Part shown: piece after piece, positions 9,905 through 21,062 of the stretch
Layout of the letters: the number at the start of each line of letters is the position of its first letter
How positions within the stretch are numbered: position 1 is the stretch's first letter
From: Bostrychus sinensis
Lineage: Eukaryota > Chordata > Actinopteri > Gobiiformes > Eleotridae
DNA length: 64,000 bases
Assembly: GCA_020698575.1 (NCBI GenBank)
Contig: CM036241.1
Span: forward strand, 9,900,416-9,964,415
Direction: 5' to 3'
The notes under the pieces: generated by a model
Database searches by the model: none
What the model was told of the DNA's origin: nothing
Seen by the model: the letters and a program-made list of their open reading frames with translations, nothing else
Translations under genes and position numbers: made by a program

Positions 9905-11195
9905 TTACAGTTGACCTATGAATTTTGAAACTCTTTTTTAACTATACATTTACAAAATAGAAAGAAATCAAGAATTTTTAGTACATATGTTCTAAATAAT
10001 GACTAGTGTTAGCTTAAACAGCTTCAAATAGAAATGCAATGTTCAACATCTCAGCACGCTCAAAAATAGGTAACTATGCAAAGTAAGAAGAACTGTCCAT
10101 CTTCAAACTAACCTCTCAAAATCTACAAATTGTGATTATGAAGAAATTGTAATTATGGTCATCAATCAATCAAGATGTCTGGACTGGTTTACTTTTAGAT
10201 GATGATAGATTCCAGCTATTACTGGGAAAAAGTTATTATTATGTAACCACCCATTTACAATATTTATGATTTTCTGATTCTCTTCTTTCAAGTTCAGCAT
10301 TATCAGTTTAGCAGCCTTACTTAGCATCGACACTTTTTCGCTAGACCTGGTAGCTTTATTTGAGCTTTGCAGTGGAACAATGCAATGCAAGATTAACAAA
10401 TGCATCCAGATATGGCACAGATTACCACATGAAAGATGACTTGTTTTCTCACAGATGCTGAAGCCTAAACAAACAAATGCACAGCAATAAAGAGCCACTA
10501 ATCCTTACAATATGTGAAATCTTGTCCGGCTGCCTTCCAAACATCCTTTTTCAATCAATCTGCATTGTGGAGGGCATTTCAGTTGGAATAAACTAGATTA
10601 GTACTTCCTCTAATGTGGTTCTCATTAATGAAAGAAATGTTTTTTTCTAATAACAAAGAAAGATCCTTCGGTGCAGACACAGCAAGTGATATTTACACTT
10701 GTTTAACCTGGAATAAACAAAGTGAGAATGAAAAGCGAGGGGCAGAGTGAGTGTGGTCTGCTGTATAGAGAGTGTTGTGTACAGGATGTAGCTCTGAAAT
10801 CACATACGGTGCGTGTCTGTCGCGCTCTGAGGCTGCAGTGACTCAGAGGAACTGGTCTGAAAATGACACGAGTGTGGATCTGACTCAGAACAGATGCCAA
10901 AAAGGACTGTGTGAAAGTGTGTAGGAGGACTGGAAATGTTCCTCTCAACACTAAACAGGAACATGTGCAGACAAACAGCAGGGACAGAGTCTGAGGCGCT
11001 GCTCGTCATCTCTGGGAAAGTCTCTCTCTGGGATAAGATTAAACAGATCAGACCATCATTCACACAAGATAATATTATCATTTAAACATCAGGATCGTAA
11101 TATTGTCAAGATAATGCTGGTTATCACAGACAAACAGTCAGGGCTAGACGCACGTTCACTTCCACTTAACACTAAACTAAACACACTAAACCAGA
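9905..11195. other. Part of col7a1 intron 11, no gene seen
   Basis: About 1.3 kb of AT-rich intron sequence. Both strands have open frames of up to 110 codons, but none resembles a known domain or joins in phase with col7a1 exons. Confidence 0.5.
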
Positions 11196-12165
11196 CCAAG
11201 ACCAGTCCGCGAACCGAGACTAAGACAAGGCCGAGACTTTTGGGGTTTGAGATTGAGTAGAGACCAAGACTTTTAAGGCCGGGACACACCGGGTGATCAT
11301 CCGCCATTGGGTGCGGTCGGATGGTTTGACGCGGTCGGTGACGTGAGTCTGTTTGGTGAGTTCTGCACCATCGGACGTGGTAGGAGACAGTTGGATGTAG
11401 TTCTGGCCGATTACACTTGAATCGGCGTCAGGCATGGATGTATCATTAGACCTGGATCCAGCACCGCCCCCCTCTGCCTTGATGCCAAATTTCCTAGCGG
11501 CCGCTCCGTGGAACTGCAGTGCGGCCCAGAAAGTATTTTTCCCATAGAGCGTCTGTGTTGCGGAGTTTTATTTACTAGAGTTTGAATAACCGCAGAGTTT
11601 AGTGACTAGCGCCACCTGCTGTTGTAAATAGTTATTACACTTTGCACATGCGCACTGCACGGTCGTGGGTCTGAATCGCGCCGGTGTCTGCAGCGACTTC
11701 AGTGGCAACAAGGGGAGACGAGCAGTCGAACCGCCTCTGCTGACAGTGGTCGGGCGCTGGGTTGGTGTGTCCCAGGCTTTAAGGACCGAGACCAAGTCGA
11801 GACAAAGACAAAAAAAGAGCAAGCTGAGATCAAACCTCGTGAACTAAGACTAAAGAGAAAGGTATTTGGTTTAGGGACTATTTTAATGATTTAACGCCAA
11901 CGGACATTTTCCTGGTTCTTCTTATGCTAAAAACATATTACTTACAAAGTTATACCTATTCAAAAGTATAGGATTTTCTTAGAATCTCTGAGAATGCCAC
12001 ATTTGAGACGAGACAAGACCGAATAAAACTGTATTTGAGACCAAGATCATGACTGAGTAAAACTAAAGCTGAGGCCAAAATGAGAAAGAGATTGTAAAAA
12101 AAAAAAAAAAAAGGTCTCAAAACCGGTTTCAAGACCAAGACCGGTCTTGGGCACAACAACAAACA
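11196..12165. repeat. GAGACCAAGAC-type degenerate repeat
   Basis: Variants of GACCAAGACC and CGAGAC recur at about 11196-11270, 11783-11860 and 11998-12160, split by a 502-base MITE. The last part ends in an A run and AAGACCAAGACCGGTCTTGG. Confidence 0.55.
11277..11778. mobile_element. 502-bp MITE with TTAA duplication
   Basis: The left end after TTAA (11273-11276) is GGCCGGGACACACC. The right end is GGTGTGTCCCAGGCT before TTAA (11779-11782). These are near-perfect inverted repeats. The interior is GC- and CpG-rich compared with its surroundings. Its insertion interrupts the GAGACC repeat. It encodes no transposase. Confidence 0.72.
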
Positions 12166-12650
12166 TCAGTGTCACAGAACATGTAATAAGGAAAAAACAA
12201 TAGGACTAAAAATAAAAATATGTAAATAAAATAGAAAAACTACAAAATATTCAATATGCTGTACATTAAATATAAACTACTATACTATATAAATGCAATG
12301 TACACTGAATACAAACTAGACATAAACCTATGTGCAAGAATATAATAATTATAATTATTATACTGGGCTATATAAAAATAAATGTATTGTTTTGTTTGCT
12401 TTTATTCACTCACTGCCAGAACACTGCAGCCTAATTAAATTCAAGCTGTATATTTTGAGATGCTGTTTTACTGTTATAGACACAGTTGCACAGATTTACT
12501 AAATAAAAATATACACTAAACACGCGCAGCAAAGACTTTATACATAAAGAGTATTTTAACTTGTGTTAGGTAAGACTTTCTGTTGTTGTGTTTGTTTCTC
12601 ATCACAACTTGAGTAAAATAGTAATAAGCCATTTACAGAGTTAAAAAATA

Positions 12651-12652
<2 letters not shown>

Positions 12653-12681
<29 letters not shown>
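12653..12681. repeat. Poly-A run
   Basis: A run of about 29 A residues in col7a1 intron 11, possibly the tail of a lost retroelement. Confidence 0.6.
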
Positions 12682-12683
<2 letters not shown>

Positions 12684-12748
12684 TCTTATATTTCTGTGGC
12701 AATATTAGGTAAATCTCTGTCCAGTCAGTGTTAAAAGAAATGAAAAAA

Positions 12749-13738
12749 TTAGGGCTGGGAAAATTATCGCGTTAACGCAGTGCGTTAATTTATTGATTTA
12801 ATTGCGTTAATTTCAATTGAACAAAAATATTATGACGACACTGACACGCCACACGAGCGGGGCAGAAATGCACCGCGCGAGCGTAGAAGAACAGGTGCGT
12901 TCGAGATGAGCCAGACCTGCACAGTTTCGATCAGTGTCGGTCTGCGCGCAGTGCTCAGGTAAGATTTGTGTCTGACTTGCTACCAGACTTGCTCTGATGC
13001 CACAAATGCGACGGTCACCGAAAGCTCGTGAGATCCAAACGAGACCAGCGCCTGAGCCGCTGCAGTTCATCAGGAGCAACTGCTGAGGCTGCACGGCTCA
13101 GTGCATGATGGGAAAACGGCCACCTGTCAGCGGTGAACGGACAGGTGATTGGATCTGAGTTTAGTGCTGATCAGAAACGTAACGCAACTGTCCGACTTCA
13201 GTACAGGTGTATTTCCCCTCCTCTTATTGCGGCCGTGCACTCTCGTTCACAATCCAGGCGCGGTTCATCTGGAACGAGCCTAATGCAACAAGTGAACGAG
13301 CTAAAGCAACATGAGTGACCAAACAGACACATTGCTAAATGGACAATTCTGCTTCAAATCGTCACCAGACAGCAATATAGACAAAACAAAAGTTATGTGC
13401 AGTCTATGCAAGGATGAGTTCAATTACCACCAGAGTAAGTCGTCCCTAACATATCATCTCAAAGCTAAGCACCCCAGAGCTTTTTTAGGTAAGTTTTGTG
13501 TATTTGTTGGTTGTACCTTATTTAGGCAAACTTTGTCAATGAAGACAAGTTACATGTCTCAAAGAGACTATTAATTTATTTTCTTTGCAAGTTTTGTTTG
13601 CATTGCACAAGTTTACAGTAAAGTATGCAACGGTTAATTCAAAATAAACTTTCTAAATATACAATTTTGTGTTTATACGTGAATTCATAAAGTGATTAAT
13701 CGCGATTAATAACTAGTAGTTATTAATCGCGATTAATT
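12749..13738 (+). mobile_element. hAT element 5' part with BED finger exon
   Basis: It opens with TAGGGCTGGGAAAATTATCG. The frame 13311-13492 reads MSDQTDTLLNGQ and later KVMCSLCKDEFNYHQSKSSL and YHLKAKHP. This is a BED-type zinc finger (C-x2-C, about 15 residues, H-x4-H) as at the N-terminus of hAT transposases. It ends at a GTAAGT donor near 13491, and no second exon follows. The right side carries ATTAATCGCGATTAAT palindromes. This is a truncated or internally deleted element. Confidence 0.6.
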
Positions 13739-14269
13739 ATCTACTGTAAACCACTATCAGAAAAACACAAAAAATGTAATACTATGAACATACTAAGTGC
13801 TACGTAAAAATAAAAATAAAAAATTATTATGGTCTTGGACATGTCATTGACTGACACCAAAACATTATTTTGATGAATTCTTATTTTTTGGACAGGGGCA
13901 ATTTTTTTTGAAAAAAGCGGCACTTGTTGTCTTTTAGTACCAAAAGTGTTATCCTTATAAGTATATTATTGAAGATATTTTTTCCTCTTTTTGTCAACTT
14001 GAGTTCTAATCATAACAACTATATTTTTAGAGCAACAGGTAATAACCCAAAACATTTTTTTGTCTCCTTAAAAGTTGAAGCTTCCCATTAAAAAGTAACT
14101 AAATTGATCTAAATTTGGTAAATTTGACACAGACAAAATTATTCAACATTTTCAATGACAAAACAGGTACTCAAGACAGCTTAAAAGTTAAAGTGTCCAT
14201 TTGTTGCACTTCCTGGAAATCCATCTCAAGTTGTTAAGAAGAGAACTAAAAGCAACAGATATCAAGCCC

Positions 14270-14345
14270 ACACCTGGACTTGAACCAAGAATCTAGTCTG
14301 GTCTAGTTCAGGGGTAAACTCTCATTAGTCATTATATCACATGGT
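14270..14345 (-). mobile_element. tRNA-like SINE scrap
   Basis: GTCTAGTTCAGGGGTAAACT and nearby bases match the repeat head at 26625-26715 in reverse orientation. It is too short to say more. Confidence 0.4.
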
Positions 14346-14625
14346 AAAGAACTCACTTCTTGTGTCTGGAGTTTGTATCTTTTGCTCTATTTCCACATTG
14401 ATGTCATGAATTTTTGAAAGTCTTCTGCTTTCCTGACTTGTATGCAGCAACTAAGAGCCTTATTTTAACCATCACCATTATGCAGCCTGTTATACCTGGA
14501 TTTCTTATAGACAGACCAATATTTTTGTATCGCACCTTGACTGTTTTGACATATTGGTCTGTCTACTCGAAATGCACACATTAGTATTAGTAGAAGACCC
14601 AAATTAACCTTTTCAGATTAATTAC

Positions 14626-14830
14626 TTATTCCTTCCAATCCAATGAACGCGCTGGTGTGTAAATTTGGATGAGGTCCCTGATGTACTGTGGGACCAGTCC
14701 ATTCAAAGCTTTAAAAACAAACAATAAAATCTTAAAATCCAAGTCCATCAGGGAGTCAGTCTGTCCAAACAACATGAGCTCAGTTTTACCCTCATTTAGA
14801 TTTAAAAAAGTGTGGCCCATCAATCCAATC
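14626..14830 (-). mobile_element. L2-like LINE fragment, internally deleted
   Basis: The minus-strand frame joins FLNLNEGKTELMLFGQT to DFKILLFVFKALNGLVPQYI, two parts of an L2-type reverse transcriptase that normally lie well apart, so the copy has an internal deletion. It sits in col7a1 intron 11. Confidence 0.65.
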
Positions 14831-15010
14831 CAAATCCCACCTTGTTCTGTTTTATTGCTGAAACATTAACAAACAACCCAAAAACCAACTCAGACAAGAA
14901 TAACCTGTATGGGGGAGGTAATTAGGATGGCTGCCCAGGCTAACGAGAACACACACTTCCAGGATCATACTGTGTTACTGGATGAGTTTGTGAGTGTGTG
15001 GACAGCAAAC

Positions 15011-15160
15011 CTATATGGAACCGTGCAGTAGCCACAGGGCCCTCAGTGCCGCCCTGGTACAGAGGGATGATGGTGATGATGTACTCTTTGTTGGGCTCCA
15101 GTCGGGACAAGACGTAGTACTCTGTGTCTCCACCAACCTCCACGGTCTCCACAGTTTGTC
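15011..15160 (-). CDS. col7a1: col7a1 exon 11: FN3 domain 3, second half
   Basis: It encodes QTVETVEVGGDTEYYVLSRL then EPNKEYIITIIPLYQGGTEG and PVATARFHI. The LEPNKEYIITIIPLY run is the FN3 E-F region. The donor is GTTTGC. The intron that follows is the largest in the gene here (about 5.9 kb) and carries several mobile elements. Confidence 0.84.
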   Translation of the reverse strand, partial: DKLWRPWRLVETQSTTSCPDWSPTKSTSSPSSLCTRAALRALWLLHGSI

Positions 15161-15247
15161 CTGAAGTACCACAAAACAACATTAGCACAATACTATAATA
15201 ATAAATAATAATAATAATAAAAATGTAGAGTATAACAGATGTGTGAC

Positions 15248-15367
15248 CTGGGAAGGGCCCCCAGACCAGACGATAGGCCTGAGCTCCACTGACGCTGCGC
15301 CATCGAATTCTGACACTGTCCTCCGCCTCAGTCTCCACAGACAGCTGCTGCACCGCCTCCAGAGCCA
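15248..15367 (-). CDS. col7a1: col7a1 exon 10: FN3 domain 3, first half
   Basis: It encodes ALEAVQQLSVETEAEDSVRI then RWRSVSGAQAYRLVWGPFPG. It holds the FN3 tryptophan and the collagen VII-like phrase VSGAQAYRLVW. The donor is GTCACA, not GTRAGT, but the phase and length (120) fit. A short AAT-type microsatellite lies in the following intron (about 15189-15222). Confidence 0.84.
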
Positions 15368-15447
15368 CTGACAGACAACATAATAAACATAAACAAACAC
15401 ATACAAACGTAACAGGTTCATTTGTAAAGGTGCAGGGCTGAACTCAC

Positions 15448-15603
15448 AGGTGTTAGCGTTGAGCACAGAGGGAGAGGCAGAGTTACGTGGGAACAGTGGG
15501 TACAGGCTGATCACGTACTCCGTCCCAGGCTTCAGAGACTCCAGAGTGATGGAGGTGGTGTCTGCGGAGACAGACTGCTCCAACAGCTCAGCCGTGGCCA
15601 GGC
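15448..15603 (-). CDS. col7a1: col7a1 exon 9: FN3 domain 2, second half
   Basis: It encodes LATAELLEQSVSADTTSITL, ESLKPGTEYVISLYPLFPRN and SASPSVLNANT. The LKPGTEYVISLYPLF signature is the classic FN3 E-F region (leucine, PxTxY). The acceptor ACCAG and donor GTGAGT are both good, and the phase is 1 to 1. Confidence 0.85.
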
Positions 15604-16846
15604 CTGGTCACACAACAATAACACAGCAATGTTACACAGCTACTAGGCGTTCTGGATCTTACAGTAGCAGCAGATACAAAATCAATTAAAACAACAAATA
15701 ACATCGCAAATTCACACAGTTATACTGTTTGTATTGTAAGTGACAGAAATTTCTTTGGAGCCTTATTAAGACCCAAGCACCTGAGGGACGAGTGGGGAAG
15801 TCATGGTATTGCAGTAATGCCAGTATTATTAATAATGCTCATGTGACTCCATGTAAAAAGTGTCTAACTACAGCTGTGTCGCCACATGGTTTCTCCAAAC
15901 TGTGATAAAAGCTTTAACTCATGTTGCTTGAATAAAAGTGTTAGATAATGCTCAGATTTGTCAGCCTTGGTAAAGGACCTAATCTAACACAGTAACAGAT
16001 ATAAAGTATAAATCCATGGATTAAGCAGTTTCTTTCTTTCAGTGTTTGTTGATTTTACAACAGTGATACTTTTGCAGCACACTGTGCAGCTGAATTAAAA
16101 TGCATCAAGTTCATATCATCACATTTAAAAAAAATACTGCCTGACCTTAACAGTGAAGAAATTGATGCCAACCAAACGTGTGAGAATCGCTCCATGTGAG
16201 ACTGGCACTCCTGCCACATTTACACTTGTAGAGACAGTTTAAACGGGCCCCCGGGGGCCACTTTCTGAATCATGCAGAAGTACTCAGACGCTCTGACACT
16301 GTTATGATCTGAGCCACACCCAAATGTCTCTGAAACTGTAGAGACAACAGCGCCTCATATCCAGATATAAGTCAAGTGTTCAGTGTGTCTTCTTTTTAAC
16401 TCTGGTGATGACTAAATGTTTTTGATTTTTTTATGTTAATGGTTGGCAATAAAACTTCTCCCTGACAGCCTTCGCCGGAGGGAAGAGATCCTCACTGAAA
16501 CATGACGGCTTTTCATTCCCAACATGTCTGAGGCCTGCCACGAAAAGGTTAACTGTTTTCACGGCTAAAACGTATAGCTTCAGTTCAGCGTGAAGACTAT
16601 TCTCATCCAAATACCCTTTTTCAAAATTTCATACAGCAACCCTAACACTGACTGTCAGCCTCAAAACACTACGAATGTTGTTGCAGAAACACACTCCAAA
16701 CATGCAGCAAAAGCATTTCTTTGCATTCAAGTTCATAAAGTGCTCTGCTCTCCTCTATCGGTGTCATAGAACATGCAATAAGATAAAACATAAGACTAAA
16801 ATAAAAAAATATGAAGAGGACTTTACAGTAAAAGAGTTTGCGTTAC
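15604..16846. other. col7a1 intron 8 (exons 8-9), no repeat recognised
   Basis: About 1.2 kb between exons 8 and 9. I find no recognisable element and no open frame with FN3 or other known similarity. Confidence 0.5.
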
Positions 16847-16966
16847 CTCTCCGTCCGTAGGTGATCCTGTATCCTTGCACTGGAGTGGAGGGTTGGTCCC
16901 AGCCCACAGACAGAGAGAAGAACCCGGCCTGGATCAGACGCAGGTTGGTCACCCCCGGTATGGACC
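16847..16966 (-). CDS. col7a1: col7a1 exon 8: FN3 domain 2, first half
   Basis: It encodes SIPGVTNLRLIQAGFFSLSV then GWDQPSTPVQGYRITYGRRG, with the FN3 core tryptophan and YRITY tyrosines. The length of 120 bases and phase-1 borders match the other first-half FN3 exons. The acceptor is GCAG and the donor GTAACG. Confidence 0.83.
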
Positions 16967-17041
16967 CTGCGTTTGAGGACACAGCAGGTGAGTGGCTCCA
17001 GATAAATGCATAGCTATAGTCGTTATTTTTCCCCCACTCAC

Positions 17042-17172
17042 TGGTTCTCTGTTTGGCAGAGGTGGATTCTCCCACACTGTTGGGATACTGGGCAATGACT
17101 GTGACCAAATAATCTGTTCCTGATCTGAGCTCTCGGGCATGTAAATGTCCTCTGAGTGGCCGGGACTGTCTC
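17042..17172 (-). CDS. col7a1: col7a1 exon 7: FN3 domain 1, second half (frame break)
   Basis: The exon starts in frame as ETVPATQRTFT. It continues as family-like FN3 sequence (ARELRSGTDYLVTVIAQYPN) only in the next frame. One extra base around 17139 explains this: without it the residue spacing equals human collagen VII and the exon is 130 bases, ending in phase 1 as exon 8 needs. As it stands the frame gives a missense run downstream. The acceptor CAG and donor GTGAGT are intact. It may be a sequencing error or a real lesion. Confidence 0.75.
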
Positions 17173-17739
17173 CTGAACAACACATACAGACCATTTTAGT
17201 GGCACACAGTTTTATTACTATAAGGCTGCAATGTATTTTCAATGGACAAATTAACTAAGTTCCCAAAAAAAAGAAAAATATGCATTAGTAACATAAAAAT
17301 TTTAAATATGTCTGAAAGAAGCTGTCTGTCAATCTATATTCATCAGCCTTATACAGGTATATGATCCCGCTAACACATAAAACAAGCCCCAGCAATGGTT
17401 TATTTGCAAATGTTTTCATTTTAATCAAGCTGCAGGAAATTTCACCTTTTCCTTCTTCTCTACACAAAAACAGCAATAAGAGATTGACTCATTAGACAAG
17501 TTTATACTCAGCCTTGAGACCACAACTGAACAAACTGTACACATGCAGTTTGTCACTGGGGCTGAAATACAGACAAACTATGCCTCTGATGTTGTATTGT
17601 GGTATGATCAGAGACTTGGATGCTCTTTCTGTTCTATTATTTAAAATACAAAGAGTCAAGTATGGACTCATAACTTGTTTTTTTTTTTTAAAGCTGTTCT
17701 TTGCGGTATAATATATAACACTATTGTTATTGATATTGT

Positions 17740-18035
17740 GTTATATTTGCAAACCTATCTATCCTATCCTAACCTATCTATCTGCAATCCTAATCTAGGT
17801 CTAGACCAGTGTCTGTTTATGGACCCAATTTATTCCTAATTTTATGGTGATCCACTTTTTACAGTTTTTCTTTTTCTAAATTATTTCACTTCTGCCTTAA
17901 TAGCACGTGTTTAAAAATTCTTTACATTTTCCTGTCATTACAAACTGGATTTAGCCTGAACATAAAACTATATTCAGCCTCCCCATGACCTGGTTTTAGG
18001 TCCTAACCCACCAGCTGGGAACCACTGGGTGTTTT
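17740..18035. mobile_element. hAT-like MITE remnant
   Basis: It begins with AACCTATCTAT-type sequence and ends GGTTTTAGGTCCTAACCCAC then CAGCTGGGAACCACTGG. The GGGAACCACTG end matches the right terminus of the element at 27869-28411. Heavily decayed, in the intron between exons 6 and 7. Confidence 0.4.
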
Positions 18036-18288
18036 TGTCTTGTGAAATTTAAGAAATGTAACACCAGTATTGTCAACAACAGAACAATAATTCCTTAATA
18101 ATTATCCATACTACTCTTTGTAACAAAAGGGTTTTAGTTTAAAAGCCTAAAACAGATGAAAGAATAATAAAAAAAAAAACATGAAAAAATGTGTCATGCA
18201 TTTCAATGATAACATTTCTTCAATAAATGTATTTTGTTATTGTGGTGACACTACTTTTTTGTAATATTATAGGCATTTCCTGTTTTAC

Positions 18289-18446
18289 CTGTCGCAGCTC
18301 TGCACTGATAGGCTGCCCCAGGCCTGACAGTGGAGCGTACTGTACCAGGTACGCACTGACCGGCCCACTGGCAGCTGTCCATCGGAAACGCAGAGAGTCC
18401 GTGTACTGTCCCGTGAACTGGAGGTTGGACGGACCCGAAAACGCCT
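18289..18446 (-). CDS. col7a1: col7a1 exon 6: FN3 domain 1, first half
   Basis: It encodes EAFSGPSNLQFTGQYTDSLR, then FRWTAASGPVSAYLVQYAPL, ending in AELRQ. The invariant FN3 tryptophan (FRW) and the tyrosine (YLVQY) are present. The segment is strongly like collagen VII FN3-1, including WTAASGPV and the GLGQP turn. It ends in phase 0 at a GTAAAA donor, unlike the other FN3 exons, which end in phase 1. Confidence 0.86.
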
Positions 18447-18550
18447 CTGAGAAACACAGAGAAATGGCAGAGGTGGATTTAATACTTGACACGGTTTTGC
18501 TACTTTGGTATGGTGATGTTAAACTGTGGGTGTTAATTTCCCACACATAC

Positions 18551-18709
18551 CATCACTGGCGTAGACCCCGCCTGCCTTCGAGCACACTCTGGGGCTCACA
18601 ATGGGAAGAAGTGTGCTCAGTAATTTAAAGTCTCCAACGAAGGAGATGAAGTCAGCGCTGGGCTGGGACGAGATCTGAGCCAGTTCATTCCTGTCAGCGC
18701 TCTTGATGC
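18551..18709 (-). CDS. col7a1: col7a1 exon 5: end of vWA1 and linker
   Basis: It encodes IKSADRNELAQISSQPSADF then ISFVGDFKLLSTLLPIVSPR and VCSKAGGVYASD. This is the last helix of vWA1 and the cysteine-containing linker to the first FN3 domain, as in collagen VII. The 1.9-kb intron before it carries an L2-like LINE fragment and a SINE. The donor is GTATGT. Confidence 0.87.
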
Positions 18710-18832
18710 CTGAAATAAACAACAACAATTCATTTTCTGTTAATAACTCAGGTTCTTATCTACTAAGCTGTTTGTGAGCATGCTGGATTTACTATAGGAA
18801 ATTGCATTCATTTTAGAAATAATAATAATGCA

Positions 18833-19430
18833 TTGCTATTATACAGTAGTGCTCTAGACACTCAAAGTCGCTATACAATTAGGGGCATTACTCTCTGCAC
18901 CACTGGTAAAATCAAACCTGTCCTCTCCTGGACCGATTCAGAAAAAGTCATCTATGCTCTAATTTTCTCCAGACTCGACTCCTGTAACTCCCTCCTCTCT
19001 GGTTTTGATAACAAATCCTTCTCTCGCCCTACAACTTGTTCAAAACGCAGCAGCTCAGCTTCTCATTGGATTTAACAGACACCAACACATTAACCCTGGT
19101 TTAGCCTCGCTACACTTGCTCCCTGTACATTTTAGAAAATAGATTTTAAGATTTTACTGATTTCACGTTTAAAGTTTGTTCAGGTCTGGCACCATCGGTA
19201 ACATCTTTTAAATCACTTTTTAAAACACTTTTATCGACAGGCCTTTATATAATTGATTTATTTATTTTATTTATGACTTTATTTATTGCTCTATGTCTGA
19301 CTGACTGTTTGTCTAAATGTCTATATGCATGTCTTTTCTTTGTTGATTTTATTGCTGTTCATCACTTTGTAAACCTTGTTTTTGAGAAGTGCTACACAAA
19401 TAAAGATTTATTATTTAGTATTTATAATCA
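18833..19430 (+). mobile_element. L2-like LINE C-terminal fragment and 3' end
   Basis: The plus-strand reading LSWTDSEKVIYALIFSRLDS then CNSLLSGFDNKS is a conserved L2-type reverse transcriptase stretch. Further frame-shifted pieces follow, then a tail with AGTGCTACACAAATAAAG and TTATTATT. It lies in col7a1 intron 5, opposite in orientation to the gene. Confidence 0.68.
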
Positions 19431-19434
19431 CACA

Positions 19435-19567
19435 CTCATTCATACATAGGCATGGTGCGTGAAGTGTCTTGCTAAAGGGCACAAGGGCTGTATGCAATTC
19501 TGGTAGCGAAGATCAATCTGCCAACCTTCCAGTTAGTGGGCAAACAGCTCTACCTACTGAGCTACTG
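19435..19567 (-). mobile_element. tRNA-derived SINE
   Basis: Read on the minus strand it has an A box, AGTAGCTCAGTAGGTAGAGC, a B-box-like GGAAGGTTGGCAG, and then the body GCAAGACACTTCACGCACC. It is truncated at the 3' end where it abuts the LINE tail at 19430. Confidence 0.65.
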
Positions 19568-20317
19568 ATTTTAGTGGGCGCTACATGAGTGTTTAGAAAA
19601 TAAAAAATGCAAATCCACCTTAAACAAAATGCAAACATAGGAAATGTTTTTAATCCAAACAGCAGGCTGCTGTTTTATCTGTAATCATGCTGTATCATAA
19701 AGAGTCTTCAGTTTTCTACAGAGGTGAAAGGGGAGGAGAATATCGGAGGACTTGTGTGAAACAGATACATAAAGTGGACCAAAGCGCAGATGTGCATCAG
19801 AGCAAATCAGGCTGAAGTGGCGATGGAAACAGTGGGATTAACCCGCAGGATGATGTTTGTGTAAACACACTGACATCCGCTCTTTCACCACTACAAAGAT
19901 TTCAAGACATGGGGAAAAAAAAACATAAAAACACTTTTTGAGAGACACCAGATGCACAAAGTTCCAGATCCAGTTACGGGATATGAGTCAGACACAAGAA
20001 AAAAGTGTTGCAGGTAAAGTTTGTTGTGTCATTACATTAAGACTCATCTTCCCACAAACAAGTGTCTTTACTTTAGAAACCCTTCTGTCACATGATGCAC
20101 AACTGTCTTTGTTCTCAACCTGCTTCAGTGGAAGGTGCTCACAAAGACTTCAAATCAAATATAATGTTTCATTTTCTGCATGCGCTGTCAATTTATTACC
20201 ATATTGTCAGAAAATAATAAGAAATGACTTGCTAGTGTAATTATATGCTAGTATACACTCCTGTACGCACCATAGGCCACAGTGGTCCAGACCTCAGTAC
20301 TTTTCGAATATGTTTAT

Positions 20318-20485
20318 GCCTAAACCAGGACTAAACCAGAACTAAAGCAGGTTTAAACCAGGACTAAATAAAGACTAAACTAAACCGGGACTAAATCAGG
20401 TCTAACCCTGTCACACCGGGATTAAACCAGGACTAAACCAAGACTAATCCAGGTCTAACCAGGACTAAACTTGGCCTCAACCTAA
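20318..20485 (+). repeat. CTAAACCAGGACTAAACCAG cluster
   Basis: Roughly a dozen degenerate copies of a 10-11 base unit, CTAAACCAGGA, lie in col7a1 intron 4. The same motif forms the core of the element at 27869-28411 and occurs at six further places in the window. Confidence 0.65.
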
Positions 20486-20647
20486 AGGACCTCAGTATTT
20501 CTAAAATTATGTGTACAGCCCTGTTAGTATTTTACTAAATGTGTCCTTTTGTGTTTCATGTATGCATTTCCAGCTTGTTTTAGCCTGTATTTTTTTTTTT
20601 TTTGTCCAAATAAATGTGTGATGTGTATAAGAAAAAAACATTCGTAC

Positions 20648-20741
20648 CGACTGCAAAAACGTGGACTCCTTGACTCCTTAATTTCTGGGCTGGGTCCTGC
20701 ACACTGTCCTGGGACTTCCCATCAGTGATGAGGATTGTTAT
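20648..20741 (-). CDS. col7a1: col7a1 exon 4: vWA1, third MIDAS loop
   Basis: It encodes ITILITDGKSQDSVQDPAQK and LRSQGVHVFAVG. The ITDGKS aspartate is the last MIDAS ligand, so this vWA domain keeps a complete metal site. The acceptor is TGCAG before ATAACA and the donor is GTACGA. The length of 94 bases runs from phase 0 to phase 1. Confidence 0.88.
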
Positions 20742-20825
20742 CTGCACATTTACAAAACAACACACAATTACAAACACTGAGACAAAAGCATCAAAGAATA
20801 AAAAGTATCAACAAAGCCTAGTTAC

Positions 20826-20982
20826 CTTTGGGACATCCCGACTGTTTACAGGGTTGAAAAAGTTATCCGCGACAAACTTAAGTCCCGCCCCGGTCCGTGT
20901 GTTTCCTCCTTTATAACTGAGATTCTCGACAGCGCTGACCAGCTCAGTGCCGTTCAGGTATGAGGTAAAGGTGAACTCGACC
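20826..20982 (-). CDS. col7a1: col7a1 exon 3: middle of vWA1 domain
   Basis: It encodes VEFTFTSYLNGTELVSAVEN, then LSYKGGNTRTGAGLKFVADN, ending at DVPK. The NTRTG stretch supplies the MIDAS threonine and closely matches the collagen VII family. The acceptor AAG and donor GTAACT are clear. The exon starts by completing a split arginine codon and ends in phase 0. Confidence 0.88.
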
Positions 20983-21062
20983 CTTGAGCAAAAACACGAA
21001 TGGTTGAAGTGACTCGTAAAAAGATTATTTTGATGTTGCGTTTTTAAAGTGTTGTCATTCAC

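Noticed and set aside
10800..11081. 93-codon minus-strand frame in intron 11
   Set aside because: No similarity or splice phase match; treated as chance.
16949..17242. 97-codon minus-strand frame over exon 7
   Set aside because: It is the third frame of the exon and has no FN3 similarity.
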